The position numbers and the translations under genes are program-made. This document shows positions 51,354-60,034 of a stretch of 64,000 nt of DNA, piece after piece. Source of the stretch: Lentisphaerae bacterium GWF2_50_93 (GTDB lineage: Bacteria; Verrucomicrobiota; Lentisphaeria; Victivallales; GWF2-50-93); contig MHBI01000025.1 in the NCBI GenBank assembly GCA_001804815.1, forward strand, positions 1 through 64,000. The letters run 5' to 3'. Under the pieces are notes generated by a model that was not told the origin of the DNA, ran no database searches, and saw only the letters and a program-made list of their open reading frames with translations. Numbering within the stretch: the first letter of the stretch is position 1; every line of letters starts with the position of its first letter.

Positions 51354-53012
51354 ATGATGAAAACCAATATTGCCGAATATTTCGATGAAGCCTCCCTTCA
51401 GAGGAAGGATAAGACCGCTGTGATTTCCACCGCGGAAGGCGACCGTTCCGTCACTTTCGGACAACTCAGGGAGATGTCGGACAAGCTCGCCTGCGAATTT
51501 CGCAATGTCGGAATTGCCAGAGGCGCGAAAGTTCTGATGATGCTCCGCCCCTGTCCCGAATTCATCGCCACCGTGTTCGCAGTATTCAAGATCGGCGCAA
51601 TACCTGTCCTCATAGATCCCGGCATGGGACGTAAGAATCTCCTCAACTGCATAAGGAAGACATCTCCGGAAGCCATGATCGGCATTTCCAGGGCGCACTG
51701 GATCAAATACCTATTCCCATTTTTTTTCAGGACTGTCAGGTTATCAATAGCCCATGGAAACTTCGCACCTCCCTGGATCACCAGCCTTGAGTCGCTGCTG
51801 AAAAAAAATACAAAGGATGCGATTTTCAAATGCGAGGAGACGAAACTCGACGATACCGCGGCAATAGTTTTTACGACAGGCAGCACTGGACCGCCGAAGG
51901 GCGTTGTCTACACACACGGCATCTACATCACCCAGCTTGGCATCATCAGCAAAACCTATGGCGCGGGTCCGGATGAGATCGACATGCCGGCATTCCCTCT
52001 GTTCGGACTTTTCAGCGTCGCGCTTGGAATGCCCATCGTTATTCCCGACATGGATCCGTCGCGTCCGGCAAATGCCGACCCCGAAAAGATCGTTGCTGCA
52101 TTGACCAGGAACAATGTCACATTCTCCTTCGGTTCCCCTGCCCTGTGGAAGGTAGTCTGCAAATACTGCATTGAAAAGAACATAAAGATCCCTAAACTTA
52201 AGAGAGTCCTCATGGCAGGCGCGCCTATCACAGCAGAACTCCATGCAATGCTGAAGAAGACAATATCCCCCGATGGCGTAACCCATGTGCCTTATGGTGC
52301 GACCGAGGCGCTTCCCATTGCGAACTTCACAGGCTCGGAGATGCTTGCGGAGACAGCCGCGAAAACTGCGGAAGGAGCCGGTTACTGCATCGGAAGGCCG
52401 ATTGAAGGAATGGAAATAAAAGTCATCGGGGCAGTGAATGGGCCGATTGAGAGATGGTCTCCATCTCTTGAACTGCCCCAAGGGCTGAAGGGAGAGATCG
52501 TTGTCAAAGGCCCCGTGGTGACACCATGCTATTACAACGAACCGGCTCACACGAAAAATGCGAAGATCGCAGATGCCGACGGCAATATATGGCACAGGAT
52601 GGGCGATGCAGGCTATTATGATGAGAAAGGACGTCTCTGGTTCTGCGGAAGGAAGGCGCACAGGGTCATGACAAAAGATGAAATATTGTATTCCGTCTGC
52701 TGCGAGGCGATCTTCAACCAGCATCCGGATGTTGCGAGATCCGCACTGGTCGGAATCGGACCGGAAGGCAATCAGGGAGCTGTCATCATCATCGAACCCC
52801 GGCCCGGAAAAATGCCCTGCTGCGATAAAGGCAAATCCGATTTCACAGATGAATTGAAGAAGCTCGGGGCAAAGAAGGACTTCACTTCGCGAATCTCGCA
52901 GTTCCTGTTCCATCCCTCATTCCCGGTCGACATCCGCCATAATGCCAAAATCTTCAGAGAACAACTCGCCGAATGGGCGGCAAGTAACTCGGGCATTCCT
53001 GCCCGAGATTAA
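51354..53012 (+). CDS. AMP-binding acyl-CoA ligase-like enzyme (OleC-like)
   Basis: A 552-residue adenylate-forming enzyme. The phosphate-binding motif is IVFTTGSTGPPKGVVYTHG near residue 180; YGATEALPIANFTGSE is the adenine-binding block, and MGDAGYYDEKGRLWFCGRK contains the conserved Asp and Arg hinge. The opening IAEYFDEASLQRKDKTAV and the 'fatty acid CoA ligase' type length resemble OleC, the beta-lactone synthetase of olefin synthesis. OleA, OleB and OleD are not adjacent, so the pathway is not shown. The last residues GIPARD are encoded by a CTCGGGC/GCCCGAG palindrome (52988-53007). It is convergent with the SDR gene at 53081. Confidence 0.85.
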   Translation: MMKTNIAEYFDEASLQRKDKTAVISTAEGDRSVTFGQLREMSDKLACEFRNVGIARGAKVLMMLRPCPEFIATVFAVFKIGAIPVLIDPGMGRKNLLNCIRKTSPEAMIGISRAHWIKYLFPFFFRTVRLSIAHGNFAPPWITSLESLLKKNTKDAIFKCEETKLDDTAAIVFTTGSTGPPKGVVYTHGIYITQLGIISKTYGAGPDEIDMPAFPLFGLFSVALGMPIVIPDMDPSRPANADPEKIVAALTRNNVTFSFGSPALWKVVCKYCIEKNIKIPKLKRVLMAGAPITAELHAMLKKTISPDGVTHVPYGATEALPIANFTGSEMLAETAAKTAEGAGYCIGRPIEGMEIKVIGAVNGPIERWSPSLELPQGLKGEIVVKGPVVTPCYYNEPAHTKNAKIADADGNIWHRMGDAGYYDEKGRLWFCGRKAHRVMTKDEILYSVCCEAIFNQHPDVARSALVGIGPEGNQGAVIIIEPRPGKMPCCDKGKSDFTDELKKLGAKKDFTSRISQFLFHPSFPVDIRHNAKIFREQLAEWAASNSGIPARD

Positions 53013-53054
53013 GTTTTTTAATCCTGCCGATGCGTTGCCAGCTAAGAGAAATCA

Positions 53055-53087
53055 AGAATGGTACAGGCTGAAGCCCGTACCTACTTT
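53055..53087. repeat. Half composite repeat at convergent gene ends
   Basis: GGTACAGGCTGAAGCCCGTACC followed by TACTTT. On the minus strand its AAAGTAGG arm supplies the stop codon of the SDR gene (53081-53083). Confidence 0.75.
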
Positions 53088-54091
53088 GGGAAGGCGCGGC
53101 GGTAGGCGGAGATGATCTTGTCGTAAGTCCTGTCGGCTTCCTTGTCGATTGCGGAGCGGTCGAGAACCCGTTCGTGCCATCTTACAGCCTTCCTGACGCC
53201 TTCGGCCCATTTCACTTCGCATTTGAAGTCGGGGACGAATTCCCTGATCTTGGAATTGTCGAAGACAATGCTGTTTATCTTGTCACCGATCAGGCTTCCC
53301 GAAAGACGGGGGATGTATTCCGAAAGCAGATCCGTTGGGATGTGAACCAGTCTGGGTTCGACTCCAGCGGCCTTGCCGGCTTCTTTATAAATCTGGTTCC
53401 AGCAGAGAACTTCGTCGGATGTCATATGGAAGGCTTCGCCTATCGCCTTTTTATTTCCGAGGAGCCCTACGAGTCCTTTTGCGAAATCCGCATTCCATGT
53501 GACTGTCCAGAGCGAAGTGCCGTCGCCGGGAACAATCACCTGCTTCCCTTTTTTCATGCGGTTGATGACAGTATATGGATAGTTCCAGCTTCCTATGCAG
53601 AGTGGGATCTGCGAAAGTCCGTAGGTCAGGGATGGACGAATGATGGTGACGGGGAATCCTTTTCTCTTATACTCCTGCATAAGTCTTTTTTCGCAGGCGA
53701 TCTTGTTCGTTGCATAATCGGAGAAAGGATTACCGAGCGGTGTATTTTCAGTGATGATATAATTCCGAGGAGGCTTCTGGTACACCGTGGCGGAGCTTAT
53801 GAATACGAACTGCTTTGTTTTCCCGGTAAAGACTTTTATGTCCTGTTCTATGTTTTCGGGAGTGAATGCGACCCAGTCGACGACCGCATCGAAGGAGTTG
53901 TTCTCCAGGTAATCGGAAACCTTTTCCGGTTCCTTACGGATATCGGCATGGAACACGACTGCCTTTTTCGGGGCGTCGATCTTCTTTGAAAGGCCCCTGT
54001 TGAGGATATGGAGTTCGATTCCGCGCCTGACCGCAAGTTCGGAGCACGCCGAACTTATCACTCCCGTACCGCCGATGAATAAGATTTTCAT
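53081..54091 (-). CDS. NAD-dependent epimerase/dehydratase (extended SDR)
   Basis: A 336-residue extended SDR. KILFIGGTGVISSACSELAV is the NAD-binding start, VVDWVAFTPENI the central strand, and YATNKIACEK the Tyr-xxx-Lys pair. TIIRPSLTYG is the usual later block. AGGAG lies about 11 bases before the ATG, inside the end of the fic gene; the gap between the genes is 9 bp, so they are probably co-transcribed. The stop codon comes from a palindromic repeat. It may act on a nucleotide sugar or ribose-like compound; a link to the Fic protein is not obvious. Confidence 0.85.
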   Translation of the reverse strand: MKILFIGGTGVISSACSELAVRRGIELHILNRGLSKKIDAPKKAVVFHADIRKEPEKVSDYLENNSFDAVVDWVAFTPENIEQDIKVFTGKTKQFVFISSATVYQKPPRNYIITENTPLGNPFSDYATNKIACEKRLMQEYKRKGFPVTIIRPSLTYGLSQIPLCIGSWNYPYTVINRMKKGKQVIVPGDGTSLWTVTWNADFAKGLVGLLGNKKAIGEAFHMTSDEVLCWNQIYKEAGKAAGVEPRLVHIPTDLLSEYIPRLSGSLIGDKINSIVFDNSKIREFVPDFKCEVKWAEGVRKAVRWHERVLDRSAIDKEADRTYDKIISAYRRAFPK

Positions 54092-54100
54092 AAATAATAC

Positions 54101-54973
54101 TTATGCTCCTATTTTCCAGACACCTTTTTCGCGGAAGGCCTGGATTGTCTGCCTACGCGCGGCATTAAGGAGGGAATTGATTGATTTCTTATTGTTTTTT
54201 GCGAAATCAGCAAGAGTGATTATCTTGTCGCCACGAAGATATGCTATCCTTTTATGAAGGGATTCAATTATGGAAAGAGTCATAATCCTCTCCATCGTCC
54301 TGGTGATTTTCGAATTCTTGTAGTCGTCAAATGACTTGTAATAGCTCTTTTTCTCCTTATCCCTTATTATTACATTCGGGAATCCCATTCTTGACAACTG
54401 ATAGTTTATGATCACCCTCCCTATTCTGCCATTCCCATCGCAAAACGGATGGATGGTTTCAAAATCCAGATGGAACTTGGAAATCTTGTCGGCAAAGTAG
54501 CTTGTGAGATCCGATGAATATTCCAGCATGATTTCTTCAATCATCCTCTCCACATGTTCCGGCGCAGGCGCAATGTGCGAGCCCACTCTCACATATTCTC
54601 CTGCAGTGCGGAACCTTCCGGCAATGGTGTCATTGATATTTTCAATGAGCATTCTATGTAGGAAGAGAATGAGATCAGTTGAAAGCTCGGCCTCCCCGGA
54701 CTTGTTTCCTATATATTCCATTATCCTTGCAAGATTTTTCGCTTCAAAAACCTCGCGGACCGAGACAGTCCGGGATACTTCGAGCTCAAGCAATATGCGC
54801 TCGGTCTCTTTCAGGGTAAGTGTCGAATTTTCTATGGCATTTGAGTTGAACACGCTTTCAGACAGCTCTGCCTCATCAATAATCTTCAAAAGCGAATCCT
54901 TCCCCTTGCGGAGACGGTCATACTCCACCTTCAAAGCCCTGATATTTTCTTTTACTAAATTAAGCGTTGCCAT
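54101..54973 (-). CDS. fic: Fic family protein (AMPylase-type) with N-terminal inhibitory helix
   Basis: A 290-residue Fic-domain protein that probably transfers AMP or another nucleotide group to a protein. The catalytic motif is HPFCDGNGRIGR (175-186) with His175, Asp179 and Arg183/186 all present. An inhibitory motif SNAIEN (44-49; the S-x-x-x-E-N/G type, Glu48) lies N-terminal to the fold, as in class II Fic enzymes. The ATG at 54973 is favoured because the promoter boxes place the transcript start at or next to it. A C-terminal helix-turn-helix-like tail (KSINSLLNAARRQTIQAFRE) may bind DNA. The SDR gene follows 9 bp downstream. Confidence 0.93.
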   Translation of the reverse strand: MATLNLVKENIRALKVEYDRLRKGKDSLLKIIDEAELSESVFNSNAIENSTLTLKETERILLELEVSRTVSVREVFEAKNLARIMEYIGNKSGEAELSTDLILFLHRMLIENINDTIAGRFRTAGEYVRVGSHIAPAPEHVERMIEEIMLEYSSDLTSYFADKISKFHLDFETIHPFCDGNGRIGRVIINYQLSRMGFPNVIIRDKEKKSYYKSFDDYKNSKITRTMERIMTLSIIESLHKRIAYLRGDKIITLADFAKNNKKSINSLLNAARRQTIQAFREKGVWKIGA

Positions 54974-54979
54974 ACGTTT

Positions 54980-55020
54980 ATTATAACACATTAACGCACA
55001 CTTGTCTAATAGACGTTAAT
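54980..55020 (-). promoter_or_regulatory. Promoter and inverted repeat upstream of fic
   Basis: On the minus strand, -35 TAGACA (55003-55008, 5/6) and -10 TATAAT (54980-54985, 6/6) have a 17-bp spacer. The expected start point, about 7 bases on, is the A of the ATG at 54973, so the message would be leaderless. ATTAACG (54990-54996) and CGTTAAT (55014-55020) form an inverted repeat around the -35 box, a possible operator. Confidence 0.7.
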
Positions 55021-55253
55021 TTACATGTCAATCAGATAATATTAACGGTATCATTTCTTCAACCATGGCATTTTCCTATCCAATTGTTCTGTTTTTTCAT
55101 AATACCATGAAAATAGTCCAGTGACAGGGAATATTCTCTGGTCAAGGCAGATATTTCTTCAAACATTCCACTTGCTCCAAGTATGTTTTTTTCAACTATC
55201 ATCTATCTTTATCATACTGAAAATCAATACAGGAAGGTGGAGGCCTGCAGACA

Positions 55254-56537
55254 GTGGAGATGTTTGAAACAAAGAACAGGAATTTTCTTGACCGGGCGAT
55301 AATCGTAGGGTTCTACGATCTCACGGTGACTCCGGCGGAAGCCTCGGAGCATCTGTCCGAGCTCCAGGAACTGATGAGGACTCTCGGGATCCCGGTGATC
55401 AAGGAGATAACCGTAGCTCTCAGGAATCCGAGCCCGAAGTTCCTCATGGGCAGCGGCAAGGCCGAGGAGATTGCGAACATCGCAAAGGAGCTCAAGGCCG
55501 ACAGCATCATCTTCGACCATGATCTTTCCCCGTCGCAGCAGAGGAACTGGGAGAAGTTCACGAAGCTGTGCGTCATTGACCGCCAGGAGGTCATACTCGA
55601 GATATTTGCGGCACGCGCAACGACCCGGGAGTCGGTGATCCAGGTCGACCTTGCGCGGATGCAGTATTCGCTGCCGCGCCTGACACGGGCGTGGACGCAT
55701 TTCTCGCGCCAGACGGGTGGAAAGTTCGTGAAGGGCGCCGGTGAACAGCAGATTGAAATAGACCGGCGGATCATCAAGGCCCAGATCTCACAGCTGCAGA
55801 AGGAGCTGAAGGACGTCAAGCAGCAGAGGATGACCCAGCGGAAGATGCGGGAGAGGACGGCGACCACGCACGCGGCGATAGTCGGCTATACCAATGCAGG
55901 GAAATCATCGCTACTCAACAAGCTTACAGGAGCGCACGTGCTTGTCGAGGACAAGCTCTTCGCGACGCTTGATCCCACGACCAGGCATTTCACTCTGCCG
56001 AACAATCAGAAGATACTGCTGACCGACACAGTCGGATTTGTCAGGAAGCTTCCGCACGCGCTTGTCGAGGCATTCAAGTCCACTCTTGAGGAGGCGGTGC
56101 TCGCGGATTTCATCATACATGTGCTCGACATAAACAGTCCATATGTCGATGAGCACTGGAAGACGACTCTTTCCGTACTCAGCGAACTCGGAGCCGGAGA
56201 GAAGGACATCATCACTGTCTTCAACAAATCCGACATTGCCGAGGATGATCTGCTCAGGGCGAAACTAAAGTCATTGCAGCCCGACGGGATATTCATGTCA
56301 GCAAAGACCGGTCTCGGGCTTGAGAAGCTCGTTTCAGAAATCACGCTCAGGACCAGGAACACGACCGAGATAGTGAAGATGAGGATTCCTCCTGCGCGCC
56401 ACGACATGATCGCATCTGCGCACAAAAAAGGGAAGGTTCTTGATTCGAAATACGAGGATGACGGCACGGCCGAACTCATGGTGAGCATTCCAAAGTCATA
56501 CAGGCGGCTCTTCGAGGATTTCATCTGCGGAAAGTAG
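55254..56537 (+). CDS. hflX: GTPase HflX
   Basis: A 427-residue ribosome-associated GTPase, the same length as the E. coli protein; it splits stalled or stressed ribosomes. The N-terminal domain has FDHDLSPSQQRNWE and CVIDRQEVILEIFAARATTR, and the Gly-rich loop GGKFVKGAGEQQIEIDRR precedes the G domain: G1 GYTNAGKSSL, G3 DTVGFVRKLPH, G4 FNKSD, G5 SAKTGLG. The GTG at 55254 is the likely start, with GGTGGAGG about 10 bases ahead. The stop codon TAG at 56535-56537 is part of an AAAGTAGGTACGGGC repeat arm. Confidence 0.95.
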   Translation: MEMFETKNRNFLDRAIIVGFYDLTVTPAEASEHLSELQELMRTLGIPVIKEITVALRNPSPKFLMGSGKAEEIANIAKELKADSIIFDHDLSPSQQRNWEKFTKLCVIDRQEVILEIFAARATTRESVIQVDLARMQYSLPRLTRAWTHFSRQTGGKFVKGAGEQQIEIDRRIIKAQISQLQKELKDVKQQRMTQRKMRERTATTHAAIVGYTNAGKSSLLNKLTGAHVLVEDKLFATLDPTTRHFTLPNNQKILLTDTVGFVRKLPHALVEAFKSTLEEAVLADFIIHVLDINSPYVDEHWKTTLSVLSELGAGEKDIITVFNKSDIAEDDLLRAKLKSLQPDGIFMSAKTGLGLEKLVSEITLRTRNTTEIVKMRIPPARHDMIASAHKKGKVLDSKYEDDGTAELMVSIPKSYRRLFEDFICGK

Positions 56538-56645
56538 GTACGGGCTTTCTGTCTGTCCACTATACGCATATTCTACCAGCTGCAATTTTCCATCATTTGG
56601 CTTTTCACATCCTTGATATCACTAATAATAGTGATATACCGCCCC

Positions 56646-56900
56646 ATGAAGAACTCAGCAGATAGAATAATGGTCAGGAGTCTCCCGAAGAAAAGCGTGG
56701 CGAAACTTCCCTGCAGCCACAAGCACATGATCTCGACCCATGCGCTTCATGTCGCAGGCAGTTCCCCGGGCGTGAAGTTTGTCAGCGTAGCCGACCGCAA
56801 GTTCGACGACTATTTCCATTTCCTCGCCTTGAAGGGCAACGGCATGGACGCGGTAATCCGCAGCTGCGCCAGCAGGAATGTCCAAGTCATCAGACCCAGT
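56646..56900 (+). pseudogene. Decayed IS4-type transposase fragment
   Basis: The plus-strand frame reads SADRIMVRSLPKKSVAKLPC then VKFVSVADRKFDDYFHFLAL and MDAVIRSCASRNVQV. VSVADRKFDDYFHF resembles the DDE-region block VxVGDREADIYELF of IS4/Tn5-type transposases, followed by the usual VIR(A)xxxR. Only about 80 residues of a protein of several hundred remain, and the frame then runs into unrelated sequence, so this is a remnant. Confidence 0.45.
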
Positions 56901-56916
56901 TGGCTGCCAGAAGAAG

Positions 56917-57067
56917 ACTTGACGGAAAGACAGTCGGGCTTCCGCCCCGCATTGCTCTTCCTCTCCTCGTCGCGCATGCTCTCAAGCTCATCGCGGAAGC
57001 TCTCCCAGTTCATTACTTCATTCAGCTTCGCCAGCGGGCATGTTTCCGTAACAACAGTTTTATGCAT
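56917..57067 (-). pseudogene. Decayed IS5/IS1182-type transposase N-terminus
   Basis: On the minus strand the frame reads MHKTVVTETCPLAKLNEVMN then WESFRDELESMRDEERKSNA and GRKPDC. LNEVMNWESFRDELE...AGRKP matches the start of IS5-family transposases (LDxLVDWExFRPxLE...GRPP). The protein breaks off at about 56917, at the border with the IS4-type fragment. The segment TTTCCGTAACAACAGTTTT (57044-57062) resembles the tail of the repeats at 1948 and 49851. Confidence 0.45.
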
Positions 57068-57106
57068 GCAGTCAGCTTCAATAAGCAAAAACCTGCGGCG
57101 GGAAAT

Positions 57107-59152
57107 CTAAAAAGCCGCCTTCACGGATTTTCCGGCATTCCCGCCGGAAGGAAGTGCGACCTTGATGGATTTACCGTCGATATTGACGTCCATGGATTTC
57201 AACTTATGCGTAGGATCCGACAATGTGACAGTCCTGCCTTCCGCATCCAGCATCAATAGACATGGACTTCCAACTTCGACAAAACGCCCCTTTTCATACT
57301 CGAATTTTCCAGCTTCCCGGAAGGACGCAGCAACAGTACCTCCTGTCAGGCGGACAGCATGCAGGCTTGGTTTGTCCATGACAATATCCGAAGGGTCCAT
57401 TTCCTTGCCCGAAGGAAGAATGACATAGAGATAATCGGCCGATTCCGGCTTCTTTCCATGGTCGATCCAGACTGAGAAGACTTCCTTGCTTATCTTGCCT
57501 TTCGGGGTCTGCGAATTCTTGAAGACCCGCGACCAGTTCCCGTCCTGGGAACCCGTGCTGATATTTACCGTACACGGTTTTGCAAAGGCATATCTCAGTC
57601 CGTCATGCTCAACCCATTCCACGTCAGCGTATGCCTTCTTCCCTTTCTGGAGGATCTGTTCCTTTCCATCTATCCTGGCTTTGACTTCGCCGCGCAGGAG
57701 ACATTGATTGACAGCAGTTGCGGCTGGAGAATCCAGAGACGAGGATATGCCCGATCCGAAACAGAATATCTTGTCATCGGCGAAGAACCATGACTTGTTG
57801 AAGGAAACTCCGTCGCGTTCAAGATCCATGGCCGCGCATCCGAATACACCGTCGGAAACTCCGCCGACAAAATCATTGGTGTTCTTCCAATTCCTGCTGC
57901 GTTCAGGGTCGCCCGGAGTCTGCACGCAGGTGATTCCCGGAAGCTTCTTCCAGTCCCATACAGGGAAGATGTCCTTGTACTCGCCCCCGGCCCTGCTCAC
58001 GTAAAGTGCGCCGTCGCCGAGATGCCAGCCGAGAAGGTTCTCATTGTTGATTGACTCCATTCCGATGATGCGTGACGAGCACATCTTGAGGGAGGTGAAA
58101 AAATCCTTACGGCGGTGGATCATATAGTCCGAGCACCAGAAATACTTGTTTCCGGCAAGATCATTTTCAGCGTCTTGCTGGTTGCGGTCGAGAAACGACT
58201 TGTATTCCGTGGAATTTGCAGGGTCAACCGTCATCATTCTCTTCATCAGGCCCATGGCCGACGAGGCCTTGGTTTCCGGAGACCGCGGCATAAGCTGGCG
58301 TCCGCACGAGCTTATGTCCATCGAGCCTCTCCACACGATCCAGTTTTGTCCGTCAAACACATATTTCCGGAATATGTCGAGCTTATCGGCGGGCATCGCC
58401 CATGGTGTTCCGGAAAGGATTATCGCCCACTTGGAAATGTCGTTCGCATATGCGAGGCCGTAGTTCCCGAACTGCAGCATGGCGCCATGCTGCTGGAAGC
58501 TGAAGTCAGGCTTGATCCCCTCCTTGTCCGAGATGCAGACTTCATCCCATATGATGTCCGATGCCTTTTTAATTGTTTGAACATCCCCCACGAGCACGGC
58601 GCGCATGATGGTGTTGCCGCAGAGCCAGACTTTGTTCTGGCCGGTCATCCCGATCGCCGCCCTGGGGAGCACGGTATTTACTATGTAGTCCTTTTCTTCG
58701 GCAGTGAGCGAATCGCCCATGATGATGGCAATCCGTCCAAACCTTTCAGGGGCTCCGATATTGTTGCACCACCAGTTGTCCGACTTGAAATCATGTTTCC
58801 GCCAGTAGGCGAGCGCGCGATGTATCGCATCTAGATTGCGCTGGTGCTCCTCCTTCACGGCATCAGAGTTGAATGTCGCCAATGTGATTTCATAGACACG
58901 GTCAACATGGCTCATAGGCTGCCAGCCGGAACGGTCTTTCGATGAGTAGTCTATATCCTTCCAGCTTCCGTCGTCGCGGCAGGAGGCGACATATTCAGGA
59001 ACCTCCTTCTTAGCCGGAAAATCCAGGAAATATTTTCTGAAATTCATGATCATGGTCTCCAGCTCCTTGGATTTTCCAATGGGTTCAGCGGCGGAAGAAG
59101 AATACACGGAAAGCATCAAAGTAAAAAAGGCAACTACAAGGGCTCTGATCAT
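57107..59152 (-). CDS. Polysaccharide lyase family 8-like enzyme
   Basis: A 681-residue secreted lyase of the PL8 type (hyaluronate, chondroitin AC, xanthan and related lyases), cleaving uronic-acid-containing chains by beta-elimination. Residues 1-22 are a signal peptide. Catalytic positions match the family: Asn in NWWCNN (126-131), His222 in FSFQQHGAML, Tyr231 in GNYGLAYAND and Arg285 in RGSMDISSCGR. The alpha/alpha toroid is followed by beta-sheet domains (SWFFADDKIFCFGSGISS). The length is normal or slightly short. No other uronate genes are adjacent, so it works apart from the 0-32 kb cluster or is an isolated scavenging enzyme. The substrate is not determined. Confidence 0.9.
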   Translation of the reverse strand: MIRALVVAFFTLMLSVYSSSAAEPIGKSKELETMIMNFRKYFLDFPAKKEVPEYVASCRDDGSWKDIDYSSKDRSGWQPMSHVDRVYEITLATFNSDAVKEEHQRNLDAIHRALAYWRKHDFKSDNWWCNNIGAPERFGRIAIIMGDSLTAEEKDYIVNTVLPRAAIGMTGQNKVWLCGNTIMRAVLVGDVQTIKKASDIIWDEVCISDKEGIKPDFSFQQHGAMLQFGNYGLAYANDISKWAIILSGTPWAMPADKLDIFRKYVFDGQNWIVWRGSMDISSCGRQLMPRSPETKASSAMGLMKRMMTVDPANSTEYKSFLDRNQQDAENDLAGNKYFWCSDYMIHRRKDFFTSLKMCSSRIIGMESINNENLLGWHLGDGALYVSRAGGEYKDIFPVWDWKKLPGITCVQTPGDPERSRNWKNTNDFVGGVSDGVFGCAAMDLERDGVSFNKSWFFADDKIFCFGSGISSSLDSPAATAVNQCLLRGEVKARIDGKEQILQKGKKAYADVEWVEHDGLRYAFAKPCTVNISTGSQDGNWSRVFKNSQTPKGKISKEVFSVWIDHGKKPESADYLYVILPSGKEMDPSDIVMDKPSLHAVRLTGGTVAASFREAGKFEYEKGRFVEVGSPCLLMLDAEGRTVTLSDPTHKLKSMDVNIDGKSIKVALPSGGNAGKSVKAAF

Positions 59153-59272
59153 TCAACGGCTCCCGTCTCTCCGACAATTTACAAAACAAAACTTGGAGAA
59201 ACCTTAATCCAGAGGTTGTGATTTATCAAGTCGGAATTTGCACGCTCAGGCAGATGGTCTATGAACAGCTGA

Positions 59273-59432
59273 CCAAGAACACGTCTTGCGACGTTAACTA
59301 CAAACAAAATCACGCTCAATCGAGTTCATTTAATCTCGGGCATATTAAGCCCGCAAGAGCCGTTGTGATTAAGCATGGCGGTTTTGCCAAAACCGCCTCC
59401 CGAGCCAGTTTCGGCGAAACTGGCATACTTAA
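59273..59432. repeat. Two adjacent repeats upstream of the PL8 gene
   Basis: AGAACACGTCTTGCGACGTTAACTAC at 59273-59310 is the second copy of the unit at 24089. At about 59372-59432 lies GGCGGTTTTGCCAAAACCGCC followed by GCCAGTTTCGGCGAAACTGGC and ACTT, the same unit that is repeated in tandem at 61830-62142. The 297-bp gap between the pseudopilin stop and the PL8 start has no gene. Confidence 0.8.
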
Positions 59433-59449
59433 GAAGTCAAAAGCCGGAA

Positions 59450-60034
59450 TCAATGTGAGCAGGCGAGTTGATGCCCCTTCATAAGCTCATCGAGCATTGC
59501 CTGCTGGTTCTTCGTGATGTCTTCGGGAAGTATTTTTGAAGTAGCCACGTGGCCGTCGGCATATACGATGTTGTAGCCGCCGGGATGGGCGGAAGGCGTC
59601 TTCTTTGAGACGCAGGTGAATTCAATCAGTATCCAGGTCTTTTCGGGATCCTTCACTGTGGACTTGCCGGCAAGCGTGTCATTGTATACCCATGTCAGCC
59701 CCTTGTCTTTCAGCGCATCAGGCATCGCCGGGCATATCCATATCTTGTCGCCTCCAAGTTCGTCGCCGAGTATGACCCTGATGCTGTTCTTGTCGGTCTT
59801 TGGTTTTTCCGGGAAAAACGCGGCCTTCGGATATTCACCGTTGCTTAGATGGAAGGCGACAATGGAAGTGCCTACCTGGCGCATGTTGTTGAGGCAGTCG
59901 ATTTCAACGGCCTTCTGTTTCACCTTGAGATATGTTCCGGCTGGAATACTGGTGACAATCGCGGTCACGAGCAGAAGTTCGGTGAGTGTGAAATACCTGA
60001 TCGTCATTCTCTTCAGATTACTTTTTGCCGTCAT
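59450..60034 (-). CDS. Pseudopilin-like protein overlapping a kinase gene
   Basis: A 194-residue protein with a prepilin-like start, MTIRYFTLTELLLVTAIVTS, with Glu at +5 but Tyr instead of Gly at -1, and a C-terminal part ending in HPGGYNIVYADGHVATSKIL, the H...DG pattern of Lentisphaerota/Planctomycetota pseudopilins. Cys residues (CLNNMRQVG, WICPAMPD) are typical too. The ATG at 60034 has AGGAGGAAGAAC directly ahead and lies 17 bp inside the end of the kinase gene, so translation is coupled. A start at 60100 would add 22 residues with no ribosome site. Confidence 0.85.
   Translation of the reverse strand: MTAKSNLKRMTIRYFTLTELLLVTAIVTSIPAGTYLKVKQKAVEIDCLNNMRQVGTSIVAFHLSNGEYPKAAFFPEKPKTDKNSIRVILGDELGGDKIWICPAMPDALKDKGLTWVYNDTLAGKSTVKDPEKTWILIEFTCVSKKTPSAHPGGYNIVYADGHVATSKILPEDITKNQQAMLDELMKGHQLACSH

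Noticed and set aside
51744..52913. 389-residue open frame on the minus strand
   Set aside because: It is antisense to the AMP-binding ligase, which has all family motifs.
53081..54091. OleD partner for the OleC-like ligase
   Set aside because: The SDR is convergent with the ligase and co-transcribed with fic; its N-terminus is not the OleD pattern.
54101..54991. Fic toxin-antitoxin module
   Set aside because: No small antitoxin gene is adjacent; the inhibitory motif is within the Fic protein itself, so it is a class II enzyme rather than a two-gene module.
56613..57110. Intact 165-residue gene
   Set aside because: Only its first half resembles a transposase; the second half is antisense to another transposase fragment, so it is a chance open frame over remnants.
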